A DNA stretch of 64,000 bases from positions 105,771,635-105,835,634 of the forward strand of contig CM054180.1 of the NCBI GenBank assembly GCA_028829895.1, given 5' to 3'. Made by a program: the position numbers and the translations under genes. Each line of letters starts with the position of its first letter. The first letter of the stretch is position 1. The notes under the pieces were generated by a model. It searched no databases, was not told where the DNA came from, and was given only the letters and a program-made list of their open reading frames with translations. Origin of the DNA: Sinotaia quadrata (lineage: Eukaryota; Mollusca; Gastropoda; Architaenioglossa; Viviparidae). Below, piece after piece: positions 1 through 13,050 of the stretch.

Positions 1-824
1 ACGCCCACAGAACGATGTATCACTCACAATTAATTGGACAAAGACAAAAGACAGGTACAATGACCTCAATAATGCATTTTACACTAAGTGAAAATAATAG
101 GAAATGACTCAAGATGGGTGAACAATTAACAAAATATTTATATTAAAAAAATAAACAATAAAAGACAGAAACAGCAATCATATTACAAATTCCCACAAAT
201 ACAGTTCCAAACTGTTTATCAGTCTATTCAGAGAAATCTTTAGCCTCACTTAAAGTCCGTGTTTCTCTCAATAGAAAGTCTATCCAGTTCATAATTTACC
301 TCTCTCAGTTCCTTCTCCTTTCTCTATCCTATCTGACGTCTACAACATTGACAGTTTCCAGTCTCCTGGTAATGTGATCTTTAGTGTACTAATCAATCAC
401 CACTGGTGGAGTCTCTTAGCGCTGTCACTGACGCACTTGTGTATATGACGTGTCGACCATGGACCACTTGGCAGATCTAGTCAGGGTAGACTTCTTGGCA
501 TTCTCACATGGAGCAACCAAGCAAAACTGACGTAATGGTGGTCGCGCTGAAGGCCAACAGGCTGAGAGATCTACAGACAGCTGCAGCAACCAAAAGCTGG
601 ATAAAAGGATGGATGGATAGATCGATGGATTGATTAATCAATGGATCAATGCATCCTGCAATTAATAATGGCAGTAATCAAAGACTGCTATACGCAAACT
701 GGTAGTGATCTGGTTCCCATGGCTAAATCTATTTTCTCTGAGGACAATCTCTGACAGAAGCGTTTTGGCGTCCTCTTTCACTGTTGCTGCCCGTTGGTGT
801 GACCGAATTGAACCTACACCATTA
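1..824. other. Intergenic sequence, no gene seen
   Basis: AT-rich non-coding sequence. The open frames are short and resemble nothing I recognise. A short run of GGAT/GATC-type degenerate repeats lies around 600-650. I see nothing else in it. Confidence 0.5.
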
Positions 825-1090
825 CAAATTGTTAAAACTGTTGTGAGAAAGACTATACGAAATTGTCAGTCAATAAAAATGCACTGCATCACGACGCAAA
901 GAGTTTATATTCATTATATCATTTTGTCATTTTAAACTGATATGCCAACACCTGACCAGGGACTGTCAAGATATGGTTGATATGTTTACTAAATATGCAC
1001 ATTTGTGTACATAAGTATTTACCTGACCAGTGACAGGTACTGTCAATATACTGTTGATATATTTACTAAATATGTAAATTCCTTCCACAT
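825..1090. repeat. Dispersed repeat, shared with 57341-57735
   Basis: This block aligns with 57341-57530. Both contain the same series: a TTGTGAGAAA stretch, a GTCAGTCAATAAAA stretch, then ACACCTGACCAG and a TTTACTAAATAT-containing segment. Here the last two segments occur twice in direct order (about 948 and 1020). At 57.6 kb they also occur inverted. It is probably a non-autonomous mobile element, but its ends and family are not clear. Confidence 0.6.
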
Positions 1091-1330
1091 TCCTTTACCT
1101 AACTTAATTTTATAGAATATTATATCTCTGTCTCTTGGCATGTTCATGTTCATGTACTCTCAATAGGTGTGTCCATCTCTCTATCCATCTTCCATTCGCC
1201 CATCCATCTCTCCATCTAAAACGAAATACTCTTGTTTATGACATTAATAATTTATTTTAAAGTTTTAAACGCACTCTGTTCTATGAAGCAATATTCCCTT
1301 TCCCATAGATCAATAACCGCGATATTTCAA

Positions 1331-1512
1331 CACTACAAGACAATTACAGTTATAATTTTACTAGGAGTTACGATATGGTACACTACACCACACTACAAGA
1401 CTATTACAGTTATAATTTTACTAGGAGTTACGATATGGTACACTACACCACACTACAAGACTATTACAGTTATAATTTTACTAGGAGTTACGATATGGTA
1501 CACTACACTACG
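1331..1512. repeat. 60-bp tandem repeat, about 3 copies
   Basis: The unit starts CACTACAAGAC and ends CGATATGGTACACTACACCA. It has a 60-bp period and is almost perfect over three copies. Because 60 is divisible by three, it keeps frames open and creates spurious repeat ORFs. Confidence 0.9.
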
Positions 1513-2776
1513 CAACAGTTAACCACTAACATGCTAACAATTAAGAATGAAATGTAATAAATTTAACATAATAAAACAGATATGCCTTCCACAGTTCTCA
1601 TCAAAAATCATCTGTAAAATAAACGGCTATTCTCATTTAGCTACCAACTGTTGTCTTTCTTAGTAGTTTGTATTATATATTTCAGTCTGTTGAGGCGCGC
1701 ACAGTCACCACCCCACCCCCAAACAAAAATGCAGAGTTGATAGTACATAACATTCAGAAAGGATAGGTGCAAATTTATTCATAGTGCACACAAATGCATT
1801 GGATCACCAGCAACAACACTACCAAGAATAATATGGACAGACAGTCGACCTTTGGATCAGATGATTACTGATCACGTGACACCAGGAGGATGTCGTGGGG
1901 AGGCCAGATACGACCGACCCACGAGAGGATACCTTTGTTTCAACCACGTCTCTATCTTGTGTTTTCTTCCATTTTTCTACATGAACATTGATATCATCGT
2001 TCGTGCTACACTTTTTATCACCACTTTGTATTGTCGTTGAACTCACCCTACTTGAATCTTTGAAGGGTATAGAAATAAAAACTGTAAGTAAATTAATTTA
2101 ATATATTGTAGAAAAAAACCTCATGGCATCTAATTTGATTATAACTATGCAAAACTAGTTAAGAATTTGTAATTTAATTGATTATTCATTCTTGCTCAAA
2201 TACGGAGGAGCTAGTCAGCTCCAGGACTTTTGTTGACATTCATTAAATAATCTTGCATTTACTGATAGAAACACTTGATAGCGGAAGTTATCACATTGTC
2301 ATGTATTCTGAACTCATTTTAATCATCATTTATTGTTTAGAAGTTATCCATGTTTATGATGGATGATTTGTAATTTCTGTATGAATAAGAGAGAGAGAGA
2401 GCTAGCTGCAACTTTGTAAGATAATAAATTTTATTCACACTCATCAGAAGACAAACCACTCGTCTGCTATCGTTTTGAGAGGGGGTGAGTGCGGTTGTTT
2501 GTGTTTGTTTTTCGTCCTGTATTGTTTATATTTTCTGCTCATTTCAAATGCACTCTCACTGCAGACACATCAATAAAACGGAACTCTTGCAGGCACAATA
2601 AAGAGAGCCAAACAGACATCAATGATAGTGTGCATGTGGAACTGTGTGACGGTCATCCTAACAGGTCATCCCCTGCGTTTATATTGACAGATCACAAAAA
2701 AGTAGCAAGCCATTGTTTCGCCTGGTTTCGTTTTCTTGCCCTTAGCTTGACCGTCGTTTTATTTCAAAGGCTTTAT
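1513..2776. other. Intergenic sequence, no gene seen
   Basis: AT-rich non-coding DNA with a short GA run near 2390. No ORF here shows a recognisable domain. The 148-residue frame over its right end is mostly translation of the TATC microsatellite. Confidence 0.5.
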
Positions 2777-2930
<154 letters not shown>

Positions 2931-4178
2931 AATAGAGTAATTTTGTCTGTAATACTAATGTGCAAATTATAAACACAACTTTAGCATGCAACACTAAAGC
3001 ATTCAAAGTACACAACACAAAGACACAGAAACTCTTTAATTTTATAACTGTGACATTTTAAACGATTATTCTCTTAAAGGAATAATTGTACAATTTAGTT
3101 CATGCAAGACTTTACCCCCAAAATTTGAAAAGAACATTTCAATGACAAAGCAATTAAAAAAGATTTCCAATAAAAAGACTTTCTACAGTACCTTTAACTT
3201 ACGAATATAAATTGACAGAAAGCAGCTGTTATATAATTACGTTATGAGTGAGATTTGGTATTAATACATAGAGACATTAAGTACATAGAGATGCATCATT
3301 TCTGGTAATGCCATTGAAAATGCCTTTGGCCATGAATTTACAATACTTAGAACACTCTCCTGTTTCCTGCAGGAGTGTGTAAAGATAACTGTACCAATAG
3401 TGTACTCTAAATCTGGTTCTGGAAATCTGTACAGATAAGAAAACTGCAATCCCAGTGTGCAATTGCTATTATATTGTCATTATGTGAGTTGACTTAGTAA
3501 GAGAATCACCTGAGTTAGTAATAACTGTTTTCCGTTGAGTGGCGACTTACAATAAAATACACCTAAGTTGATAACACCTCTTCTCCATTGAGTGCTGACT
3601 ATTATAAAAAAACAACAGGTGAAGCCTTTTCTTATGATTAAAACTTATGTTTAATCTTTTATATAATTACTTATTCAAACCCAGATACATGACACAATAA
3701 AAGAGTGTTTAAAGAGTGTTTAATTTAACCATGACAGGATATGTAAGTTAAAGTAAGAATAATAAATATATTTCGATAACCAGTTCAAAAACATTATACT
3801 TTAAATGTATAGAAATGTTAAGAACTGTTAAGGTGTGTACAGTGTAAAACCGACCTAATTAAACTTCCAGGAAGATTTGTAAAGAGCAAATTCACACATT
3901 AATATGAAAGAGTAATTGTCGAATAATTTAATGAAAGCCGGTTACGTTACAATTACTTCTTCATGCTAATGATTCGTATATTATGTACTATTATATATGA
4001 TGTTTAGTGGATTATTTAATGTCCAAAATAAAATAACTTTGAAAAATATTATGGCGCCCGCCACACTGTTTTCTTGGCTAAAACTAAGGTTGGATTTCAC
4101 TGGGCTAAGGTCAGATGTCGAATAAACCCTATTTGAATGATGACGTGGTATGAGTAATCACACAAACCTACATCGTAG

Positions 4179-4184
4179 TTTATT
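4179..4184 (-). promoter_or_regulatory. Candidate polyadenylation signal of the orphan exon
   Basis: TTTATT on the plus strand reads AATAAA on the minus strand, about 110 bp past the stop codon. The same hexamer is at the equivalent place in the intact copy (14961-14966). Confidence 0.45.
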
Positions 4185-4291
4185 ATAACAGAAGTGTTAA
4201 TTAAAGGAAAACAAATAGTTTACGAGGTTGAAAAGTGTGAGAGAAAATAATTATTTAACAGAATTCACTGCTTGCGCTATTTTAATCAGGA

Positions 4292-6398
4292 TTAACATTT
4301 CAAATTATTCAAACTACATTGTAAATTGGAATTTCCGTGATTAATTTTGAACAACTGCAACATAATTCGTTTCCGTCTCTTTTCATCTCTTGTTCGTATC
4401 CCGCGCTCACGGAGAACAGTTAGGCAGTAGAGAACAGTAGTCAAGGCTGGGCTGAGTGGTAAAACAATGGTTGCCATAGCAATAGTAATCTCTCTAGTGA
4501 CATACTTTCCAGTTAACATGAGTATTCCTAGAATCACGATTGGAAAGCAAGACATGGCGTTAAACAAAACAATAATGCTGACACGTTGTGCGATGATGAC
4601 ATCTTGTCGCACAGTTGTCATCTCTGTAGATGACAAGCCTTGTATGCAGATAGCACTGAATATAAAGAGTAATCCAACAACGTCTGCCGAGATTAAGACA
4701 CAGTTCAAGATTATCATAATACCATATGAATAAAACTTGCCTTCAAATGTCTGTCTAGTTATCGGCAGAGGACTGCATATGTCCGTCTGACTGTACAAGT
4801 TCCAGTGTGACGTCATAGGTAGAAATGGTACAGAGGCTAACGCAATGCATACACACCAAGTTAGTGCACATACACACAAAGTGTGCCGAGCGGTTCTGGA
4901 AATGTTTGTGGGCGTGAGGAAAGTAAAACAGACAAACTTGGTCGATCATGAGGAGAGAAGTAAGAATCATAGACATTTCTTTGGATACCAGAGCCAGGAA
5001 TCCCGCCAGTTCTCACATGGCGCTGTTTTTCCAGACCACACCTTCCCATAAATAGTTCTTCCCATACGCCCAGTCTGCCGAGCCAATCAAAACAAGATAG
5101 ACACCCATCAGAAAGTCAGACATGCACAAATGAGTAACAAATGTGTTGTAAGCACGGACATTTGCTGCAAGACTGACTACTCGGTAGACAAGTGAACTCA
5201 TATTTCCTAGTAAAGATAAAATTGCAAAGATTACAAGAAAACATCTGTAGATAAAGGAGGGTAAAAGTGTTCCACAAGAATATATTTCGTCAGTTGGAGC
5301 TTGGCAGTCGGTAATCAAATCACCCGCAGGCAGCATAGCAGGACAGCAGAGTTTATAGTCGTCAGTGAAAATGGTCTGCAATTTGGTCAGGCCTTGAAAC
5401 AAGTCACGTGGATATTTTGTGATTGGACAACCACGAATGTCAACTTTACGTAACCTGTTCAGAAGTTTCAAACCCCCCCGTTCTACACTTTCAATGCCAC
5501 TGGACTTCAAGATCAAACTCTCCAAATTAGGAAACAAGATAAAAGAACTCCTGTTTAGTTCTGGCATATAAACTCCAGTCAGGTCAAGGTTGCGTATTTT
5601 CTGAAAGTTAAATGCAATAGGATTGTCAAAATAAAAAATAGTCTCGAAAGGATTCCCGGCTAATGATAATGTATTCAGATTTTGAAAGCCCAGCAGGTGT
5701 TTTGGAGATATGAATCTTAATTTATTATTGCTGAGATCTAGCGTTTGTAAATTTTCTAATACTATGATGTCCATCGTCTTCAGTCCACAATGTTCTAGAC
5801 TCAGATATACTAGGTACGTGTTGTTACTGAAGTCACCTGGCGTCATGAGAGAATGTCCAGCATTCACATAACGAAGTTCTGGAAAATCACGGGCTGGGAA
5901 TGGCCGGGAACACAAGAAAGCCAGTCCGTGACACGTGCAGGTGTCTGGACATTTAAGGTCACACAGAAGTTCGTCATCGTGTCTTGGGCACTGGAAAATT
6001 CCGTCACACACGTGACTGGTGTGCATACACACTCTGGATGCCCGACAACGGTAGTAACCAGGACACGTGTAGCTGTCACATTCTGCTTCGTCCTCATGTC
6101 CTGGGCAGTCGAACACTTTGTTACAGCGGACAAAAACAGGCAGACAGTACCCAGTATCCGGACAGAGAAAATGAGTTTCTGGACATCTAATGACTGAGTT
6201 GTGACTGTTTGGCTTTTCCTCCACATAAGGCTGCATCTTATAACGTCCTTTACCATCCAGGTGTATCACGGCAGGTGGTGGCAGACTTATGAAGGTTTCA
6301 AATTGATATAAATCGCGAAATATATAGTTACAGAGATCTTCATCTGAGCCATCTGCACACTGCCCCACTCCATCACAGAGTTGAGTGATATATACACA
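4292..6398 (-). pseudogene. Orphan, disrupted terminal exon of a GRL101-like LRR/LDLa GPCR
   Basis: This is a duplicate of the last exon of the intact minus-strand receptor (15073-17175). It keeps the same acceptor (pyrimidine tract ending in AAG before TGTGTATAT at 6398) and the same order: end of an LDLa, two more LDLa modules, LRR N-cap, LRRs and 7TM. Two lesions are visible. TGA at 5013-5015 replaces the TM3 cysteine codon of the intact copy. A 4-bp CA-rich insertion near 4870-4885 shifts the frame after the HFVC residues of TM4. The exon is 2107 bp against 2103 bp, so the 4-bp insertion accounts for the entire length difference. Inactivation therefore looks recent. It lacks exons 1-4 and could only be expressed as an alternative last exon of the intact gene. 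It shares the DQ (not DR) change after TM3. Confidence 0.88.
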
Positions 6399-7335
6399 CT
6401 TACAGAAAGAAGAAGAAAATCCAATAAAGAGAAAAAACAGGTAATGGATTTAATATCTTATTAATTAGAAATAAAGTACAGAAAGAGTGGAATGTTTACG
6501 AAACTACATACAATTATACAATTCTTTGTGAGTACAGTTGAAATTTGGAAAAGAAATCTACTGCATGCATGAAAATGTGTAATTCCAACACCATTTTCTT
6601 ATCTTTTATTGTATGCGTGCCTTTTTCTATTTACTGACATTTATTTCGTATTTTTTATATCAATATCAATCTTGTGTTGTTGAATGATACGTATGGTGAC
6701 CTATCCATCCACACACTTTGACTTAGCACACTAATACACGTACAGATGGTAGTGCAGTTGTTCGAGAGGTGGTGGTCTGTTATTTATTGTGATTAATATG
6801 TGCGACTTAATGCGTCTTCACATGGTACAACTGTAGCCTACAACAATAATGTAAGCAATCACGCTATCATGATGTCAACGTTGTAACAAGATGCTACAAA
6901 ACAATTACAGTTGATGATACACAAACAGCAACATGAAAAGAGATCCCGCTACACTGAGAGTTAGCAATACATTTTCTTTGGCATATCAAGAAGTTTTTAA
7001 CCATTAAAATTTAAAATAAAGGAAATCATTAAACATTAGATATGACGCAAACTTCAAGTCATATATCAGGCATCATCTAACCAAAATTTCAACTTACATT
7101 TTAATATTCTCATTATTCTCATTTCAATACTCAAATATTGCTGGAATAGAGGCAAGCAAGTTTACAATCATTCATGCATGTCAGTATCCTCACGATTAGG
7201 ACGTACAACTTTGTTTGGCGTCATTTCAATAAATATTAAAATAATAAAATGGATTTATTCTAGATGTTTAATGACTATTGGCGTAAAAGCAAAAGTGATG
7301 GATGCACATTAAACTAACCATCCGAGTCACAAGTA
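6399..7335. other. Intron-derived flank of the orphan exon
   Basis: Non-coding sequence matching the intron upstream of the intact exon (17176-17576 and 18435-18943). I see no exon in it. Confidence 0.6.
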
Positions 7336-7369
7336 GCAGCACATTATTTACACGAAGCAGGATTGGCCT

Positions 7370-8000
7370 GTACAGGAGGAATTGGTACCTTGCAAAGCAA
7401 AGAACCTCATAAACAACCCTCTGGTGGACAGAGACAAGATACCTTTCTCACCGCTGCACGTTAAGCTTAGCTTAATTAAACAGTTTACCAAAGCTCTGGA
7501 CAAGGATGGTGGCTGTTTTGCTTACTTGTGCCATGCTTTTCCAGGGTTGACCATTGAGAAATTGAAAGCTGGCATTTTTGATGGTCCACAACTCCGTAAG
7601 CTAATCAGAGATCCAGAGTTTGAAAACTCAATGAATGAAGTGGAACTGAAAGCGTGGAAGGCTTTTGTTGTGGTCGTGAAAACTTTCTTGGCAACAATAA
7701 GGCCAGGAACTATGCAGAGCTTGTTGCCAATATGCTGACTGCTTTCAGAGCCCTTGGATGGAACATGAGCATCAAAATGCATTACTTATTCTCACATATG
7801 GATCGGTTTCCTGAAAATCTGGGATCAATGAGCGACGAGCAAGGGGAGAGATTTAATAGGATATGAAAGAGATGGAAACCAGGTATCAGGCACGCTGGGA
7901 TGCAGTCATGATGGCTGATTACTGTTGGTCTCTAAAGAAAGACATTCCTACAGCTGAGCATTCTAGAAGTTCGAAGAGACGGAAGTCCATGCCCTGAATT
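7370..8000 (+). mobile_element. Decayed transposon-associated gene fragment
   Basis: The conceptual protein is split over frames. The first frame (7382-7738) contains VDRDKIPFSPLHVKL and KLKAGIFDGPQLRKLI. A second frame from about 7654 continues with NYAELVANMLTAFRALGWNM and HMDRFPENLGSMSDEQGERF. After a stop, a third piece has RYQARWDAVMMADYCWSLKKD and a basic SRSSKRRKS tail. I know this series of motifs as a protein found in many copies in invertebrate genomes, and I treat it as mobile-element derived. I cannot name its superfamily. At least two frame breaks make it non-functional. It begins immediately beyond the segmental duplication edge. Confidence 0.6.
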
Positions 8001-8404
8001 TTGAACAATGATGACCTAATATTATATTTATATGTACTTACCATTATCAATGTCTACTATTCAATGTACGCTAATCGACTGTTGTAACATTTAATAAATG
8101 AATTGTGTTATAAAATGATTTTTTAAAATTTAATTTTTTTATTTAAAAACCTATTTTGGAAGAGAAATATTAACAAATATTGCCTAATAATGTTACAAAA
8201 ACGTAATCGATTTAGCTATAAGATTGGATTTTTAAAAATCGATTTAGATAAAAAAAACCTGATCCGATTAAATAAAACGGATGTCATTTTCAAATTTAGC
8301 AGTGCAAAATTGTTCTAAATCAGTTGAAAAATCTTAGACAACTTTCAAAAAAATTGTTTTTGTGACGCAGTGTAATCTTACAATATCGCTCGACTTCAGT
8401 CCTG
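8001..8404. other. AT-rich non-coding spacer
   Basis: Very AT-rich sequence between the transposon fragment and the LINE remnant. I see no gene in it. Confidence 0.5.
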
Positions 8405-10503
8405 TCCACTATGAGATTTTATACTCCCATCTTTTCCTCTGTCTTCCTCTCCTTCTCCGTCCTTGCCACAGTACCTTGCATGATTATCTTGGCACGCCCT
8501 GTTGATCTTGTGACAGGCTCATATAATTTCATTTTGCATTTTTTCACAATGGGCAATAGCTTTGCTCAGGGCCCAGTGAGTTGCCTAATTCTGTTTCCCA
8601 TTTCCTCATTTGTGACATGATCTCTATACGAAATGCCAAGAAACCTTCGAAAGCATCTCATTTCAGTAGCTTGTATCCTCTATTCGAGATCCACTGTGAG
8701 GGTCCATGACTTACAGACATATAAAAGCACAGATATAACCAAGAAGCGCATCAGTCTGATCTTTGAGCTGACTGAAATGTTTCTATCTTTCAAAACTGTC
8801 GTCTGCCTTGCCATTGCTGCTTTGTCATCACAATCCTGGACAATATTTCTGTTTTTGATCCCCCATCTGTCACGATGGCTTATAAGTAATTTATTAACTA
8901 TTTCCAATTTCTGATCACCAGTCATGATGTCATTGCCAATGTCACTGTTGTTGTTGGTCATCAATTTGGTCTTCTCTGCACTGATTTACACACCAAAAGC
9001 AGTAGCTATCCTGTCCAGTTTTTCCACCAATTGAGCTAGCTCCTCCTCATTTCCTGCAAGGCCATCGATGTCATCAGCAAAGCATAAATTCATTATTGTT
9101 CTGCCTCCAATACTGACATTTCCTTCATGGTATTCCAGAGCATCTATCACGATTCTTCATCATGATAGATGTTGAAGAGAATAGGCAAAAGTAAGCAGCT
9201 TTGTCTGACTCTCACTGTTGTCCTGAACCAATTCCCCATTTGGCTTTTGAAGCAGACTGCACTGGTGACCTTGCTGTAAAGGCTTTATATGACTTTGATC
9301 AGGTTGGCATTGATGCTGTACAGCGTCATGGTGGACTGAAGGGCTGCATGCCACACCCTATCAAACACCTTCTTAAAATATACAAAGACTTGATAAAGGT
9401 CTTGTTGGTGCTGAAGGTACTTCTCACATAGCAGTCTCAGATTAAAAATCTGTTCACTTGTGCTTCACCCTGGTCTGAAGACTGCCTGTTCTTTAGCTGG
9501 ATTTCCTCTGCCTTCGGCTTCAGTCTGTTTAATATGATCTTTAGCATGACTTTGCTTGGGTGGCATATAAGACTTACTGTATGATAGTTCTGACATTGTT
9601 GCAAATTGCCTTTTTCTGGAGTGTTGGCCATTCTCCTGTCTGCCAGATCTTATTGCAGATTCAGTAGGGTGCTTATCATGGTTTCTCCCACTTCTTGGAC
9701 TAATTCTGCAAGGATGTTGTCTATTCCTGCTGCCTTTCCCATTTTCATTGATTTCACTACATTTTCTACTTCTTCTCGGAGGATGGGGTAGTTGCCAGTA
9801 TTGGTCACTGGTGAGGTGTTGAGTATGTCTGGATCCCCTGTATGTCTGTGGTTGTATATGTTTGAGCAATATTCTGTCCATCTCTTAAGAATGTCTTGGT
9901 CTTCTGTAAGACAATTCCTTCCACTATCTTGAATGATGAAGGATGCAGTGTTTTATACTGGTGAGGTCAGTTGGTATGCTTTTTTGCTATTATTTTTCTT
10001 TAGATATTTTCTATATCTTTACACTGGTCTTCAATCCGTCTTCTTTGCCTTTTTTCATGCTTTTCTTGATAATCTGATTATTTTCCCTAGATTGTTTTGC
10101 TCCTTGTACTTCTGATTTCTTCTTATTTAGCTCTCGACGCTTGTCACACAGATCAAGGATGTCAGCTGTAACCCAATGTTTGTTTGATCATATATGTTTG
10201 CCAAGGATCTCATTGGCTGTTTGGATCACTGAGGTGTTAAATATGTCAATCAATATGTCTGTGTCTGTATACTCCGCAGTAAAAAGTAGCAGTGATGCAA
10301 ATTCGAAAGGCTTCAGATACCTCTGGGTCTTTTACTTGTCAAGATTGAACTTGATTCTTGTGGGGCCTTGCTTGTTGACTTTCTTTAGACATAGTCGGAG
10401 GGTCATCATCACTAAGTCATGGTCACTTTCAATGTCTGCTCCTGGGAAGCGTCTTATCTTGGCAATGTTTACACTGGTATGGAAACACCTCTTCACCATG
10501 ATA
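8405..10503 (-). mobile_element. Degenerate non-LTR retrotransposon (LINE A), endonuclease end to RT C-terminus
   Basis: Read on the minus strand, successive broken frames give a coherent LINE ORF2 order. Near 10430-10400 is SDHDLVMMTL, the end of an apurinic-type endonuclease. From 9640 to 9520 come RT motifs with HPSKVMLKIILNRLKPKAEE. Near 9230-9170 is FRTTVRVRQSCLLLPILFNI. Near 9081-9070 is the catalytic FADD followed by IDGLAGNEEELAQLVEKL. Near 8770-8690 is ISVSSKIRLMRFLVISVLLY. From 8660 to 8580 is MRCFRRFLGISYRDHVTNEE. Many stops and frameshifts show that it is dead. The clade was not determined. Confidence 0.85.
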
Positions 10504-10504
10504 T

Positions 10505-12042
10505 AACCAACAAACTAAACAAACAAAAAAAAAAACCAAACAAAAAACAACCAAACAAATATGGGACAAAACAAAACAAATAACGGGTACAGGCGAGAAG
10601 TAAAGCATGATTCCACCACTAATAACATACCAAAAATCAAAAACACAAACTACCTCAGAAAAAGAATTTGCAGAGATATTGGCAGACACATTTCAAGCCA
10701 ACAGGAACAACAAACCATAAAAAACCAAACATCTCCAAACAATCATAAAGATACTAAAATCACTAGAAAAAACCAACAACAAAAATTAAAAAAAATATCT
10801 AACCAAAATAAACACACCCATCATAGTAGTAGAAGTCAAACACAATAAAAAAAAGTGTCAGATCAAGATAAACTAACTTACCATTTCCTCATGACTACCA
10901 TACAACATTTTAAATAACTTAACACAACTTTTCAACAAATATGGAAAACAAGCGAAATACCAACACTTTAGAAATACGCAAATATAATACCGATACCAAA
11001 ATCCGACAAGACCACACACAACCAAACTCATACAGACCAATCTCCTTACTCCCAGCTTTAGCAAAACACTAGAAACAATAGTAAACAAGAGACTGACACA
11101 CTACCTAGAAACGAAAAACCAGTGCAACATGGATTCAGACCCAAAAGATTAACATAGATGCCACCAACAGACTTATGGACAACTTCATGATAGACAGACT
11201 ACAAAGGGACAACATCATGATGACAGACTACAAAGGGACAACATCACGATAGACAGACTACAAAGGGACAACATCATGATAGACATACAAAGGGACAACA
11301 TCATGATAGACAGACTACAAAGGGACAACATCATGATAGACAGACTACAAAGGGACAACATCATGATAGACAGACTGCAAAGAAAACACTCAGTAGTAAT
11401 CTTCAAAACAAAAAAAATACAAAACCAAATTTTTAAAAGAAAAACAATATTGGATAAATACTTTATACTTTGTGTGTATAAGAAAACCGCCTTGCAACCT
11501 TGTTTGACAAAACCTATGAAAAAATACACGTGTGTTGAACTTTATATAAGGGCCCACCCACGTTCTTTGTACCGGGAACTGGACCTACTCTAGGCGGCCC
11601 TGATTGCCTTCATAATACACAACGCAGCCACAGTTCGAACCGACAGTAGTTTTCCATTTATCTTGAAGAAGGTTACATAACGCTTTGGAAGATTAAAACA
11701 ACATTCAAAAGAAATTGCGCTTAAACACTCAAAGGGAAGGTATCTTTATTATCACCACATTTACATTGTGCACACACGTCTGAGTTCTATTAATAACATT
11801 TCTACAAAGATCACGTGATTCGCATGCTCTAGTGCAGTCAAACAAGAAATGGTTGAAAATCTAAATTTTTTCGACTTTTCAGTAGATTCAGATATGGTTT
11901 AGAAATTAATTTGTTCAATGGTTTGATTTACATGGTTACACGATTTAATATAAAATGGATTGGAAACATATTTCAGTAAATAATATTTACACTTGAATAA
12001 CCCCTTATTAAAATTACTACCAACTTACTCAAGCCGTGCAGA
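10505..12042 (+). mobile_element. Degenerate LINE B copy 1 (partner 61835-63319)
   Basis: An A-rich plus-strand segment, nearly identical over about 1.5 kb to 61835-63319. Around 11020-11130 it encodes the RT motif SYRPISLLPALAK and, after a one-base frame change, TIVNKRLTHYLETKNQ. It then runs into a tandemly expanded piece (about 11170-11375). The endonuclease part present in the other copy is missing; the left end abuts LINE A, which runs in the opposite direction. About 600 bp of non-RT sequence after 11430 is also shared, so the pair may be a duplication of a larger block rather than two insertions. Confidence 0.8.
11165..11378 (+). repeat. About 30-bp tandem repeat inside the LINE B RT
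   Basis: Units of ATGATAGACAGACTACAAAG plus GGACAACATC repeat about seven times with small deletions. The unit translates as DNIMIDRLQR, a piece of the RT. The partner at 62527-62660 has fewer units, so copy number changed after the copies separated. Confidence 0.85.
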
Positions 12043-12104
12043 GTTATAAATATTTACACTTGAATAACACTATATTAAAATTATTACCAACTTACTCAAG
12101 CCAT

Positions 12105-12640
12105 GTTTGATATATGATGCACAGTTTGTTATGAGCGCTGTCTGAGGCACAGTTTGCTATAAGTGCTGTTTGATGCACAATTTGCTTTGAACGCTGTTTG
12201 ATGCACAGTTTGCTATGAGCGCTGTCTGATGCACAGTTTGCTATGAGCGCTGTCTGATGCACAGTTTGCTATGAGCGCTGTCTTGTGCACAATTTGCTTT
12301 GAGCGCTGTCTGATGCACAGTTTGCTATGAGCGCTGTCTGATGCACAGTTTGCTATGAGCGCTGTCTGATGTATTGTTTGCTATGAGCGATGTCTTGTGC
12401 ACAATTTGCTATGAGCGCTGCCTGATGCACAGTTTGCTATGAGCTCTGTCTGATGCACAATTTACTCTGAGCGCTGTCTGATGCACAGTTTGCTATGAGC
12501 GCTGTCTGATGCACTGTTTGCTATGGGCGCTGTCTGATGCACAGTTTGCTATAAGCGCTGTCTGATGCACAGTTTGCTATGAGCGCTGTCTGATGCACAA
12601 ATTGCTATGAGCGCTGTCTGATGTATTGTTTGCTATGAGT
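12105..12640. repeat. 28-bp tandem repeat array, about 19 copies
   Basis: The consensus is GATGCACAGTTTGCTATGAG followed by CGCTGTCT, with scattered substitutions (TTGTGCAC, TGATGTATTG variants). The array directly precedes a TATC microsatellite. Confidence 0.93.
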
Positions 12641-12643
12641 AAA

Positions 12644-12831
<188 letters not shown>

Positions 12832-12939
12832 GTGTTACAACAAAAGGGCACAAGACTTTCTGTCCTAGCTTACCAGAGACGTGTTACTTTATCAAAAGAC
12901 AGCTTAAGTTTGGGAATCAATCCATCGCTCTTCAAACAC

Positions 12940-12943
12940 ACAC

Positions 12944-13000
<57 letters not shown>

Positions 13001-13050
13001 GCACATGCACACACGCACATGCACATGCATACACTTAAACACACATACAC
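12940..13050. repeat. (CA)n microsatellite
   Basis: A pure CA tract to about 12996, then degenerate CA/GCACAT units. It explains the His-Thr ORFs here. Confidence 0.95.

Larger units (their letters stand above)
2932..7335. repeat. Segmental duplication copy 1 (partner 13318-18943)
   Basis: Homology to 13318-18943 starts at ATAGAGTAATTTTGTCTG and runs through the receptor 3' flank, its terminal exon and part of the upstream intron, ending near GTCACAAGTA. The orientation is direct. Copy 2 is longer because of an inserted LTR-like repeat (17.58-18.43 kb) and expanded minisatellites (13.9 and 14.8 kb). No sequence resembling the upstream receptor exons is present here, so only the last exon was duplicated. 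Confidence 0.85.

Noticed and set aside
5864..6256. 130-residue minus-strand ORF and its equivalents over the receptor exons
   Set aside because: Shadow frames of the LDLa-rich coding sequence; the receptor frame explains the region.
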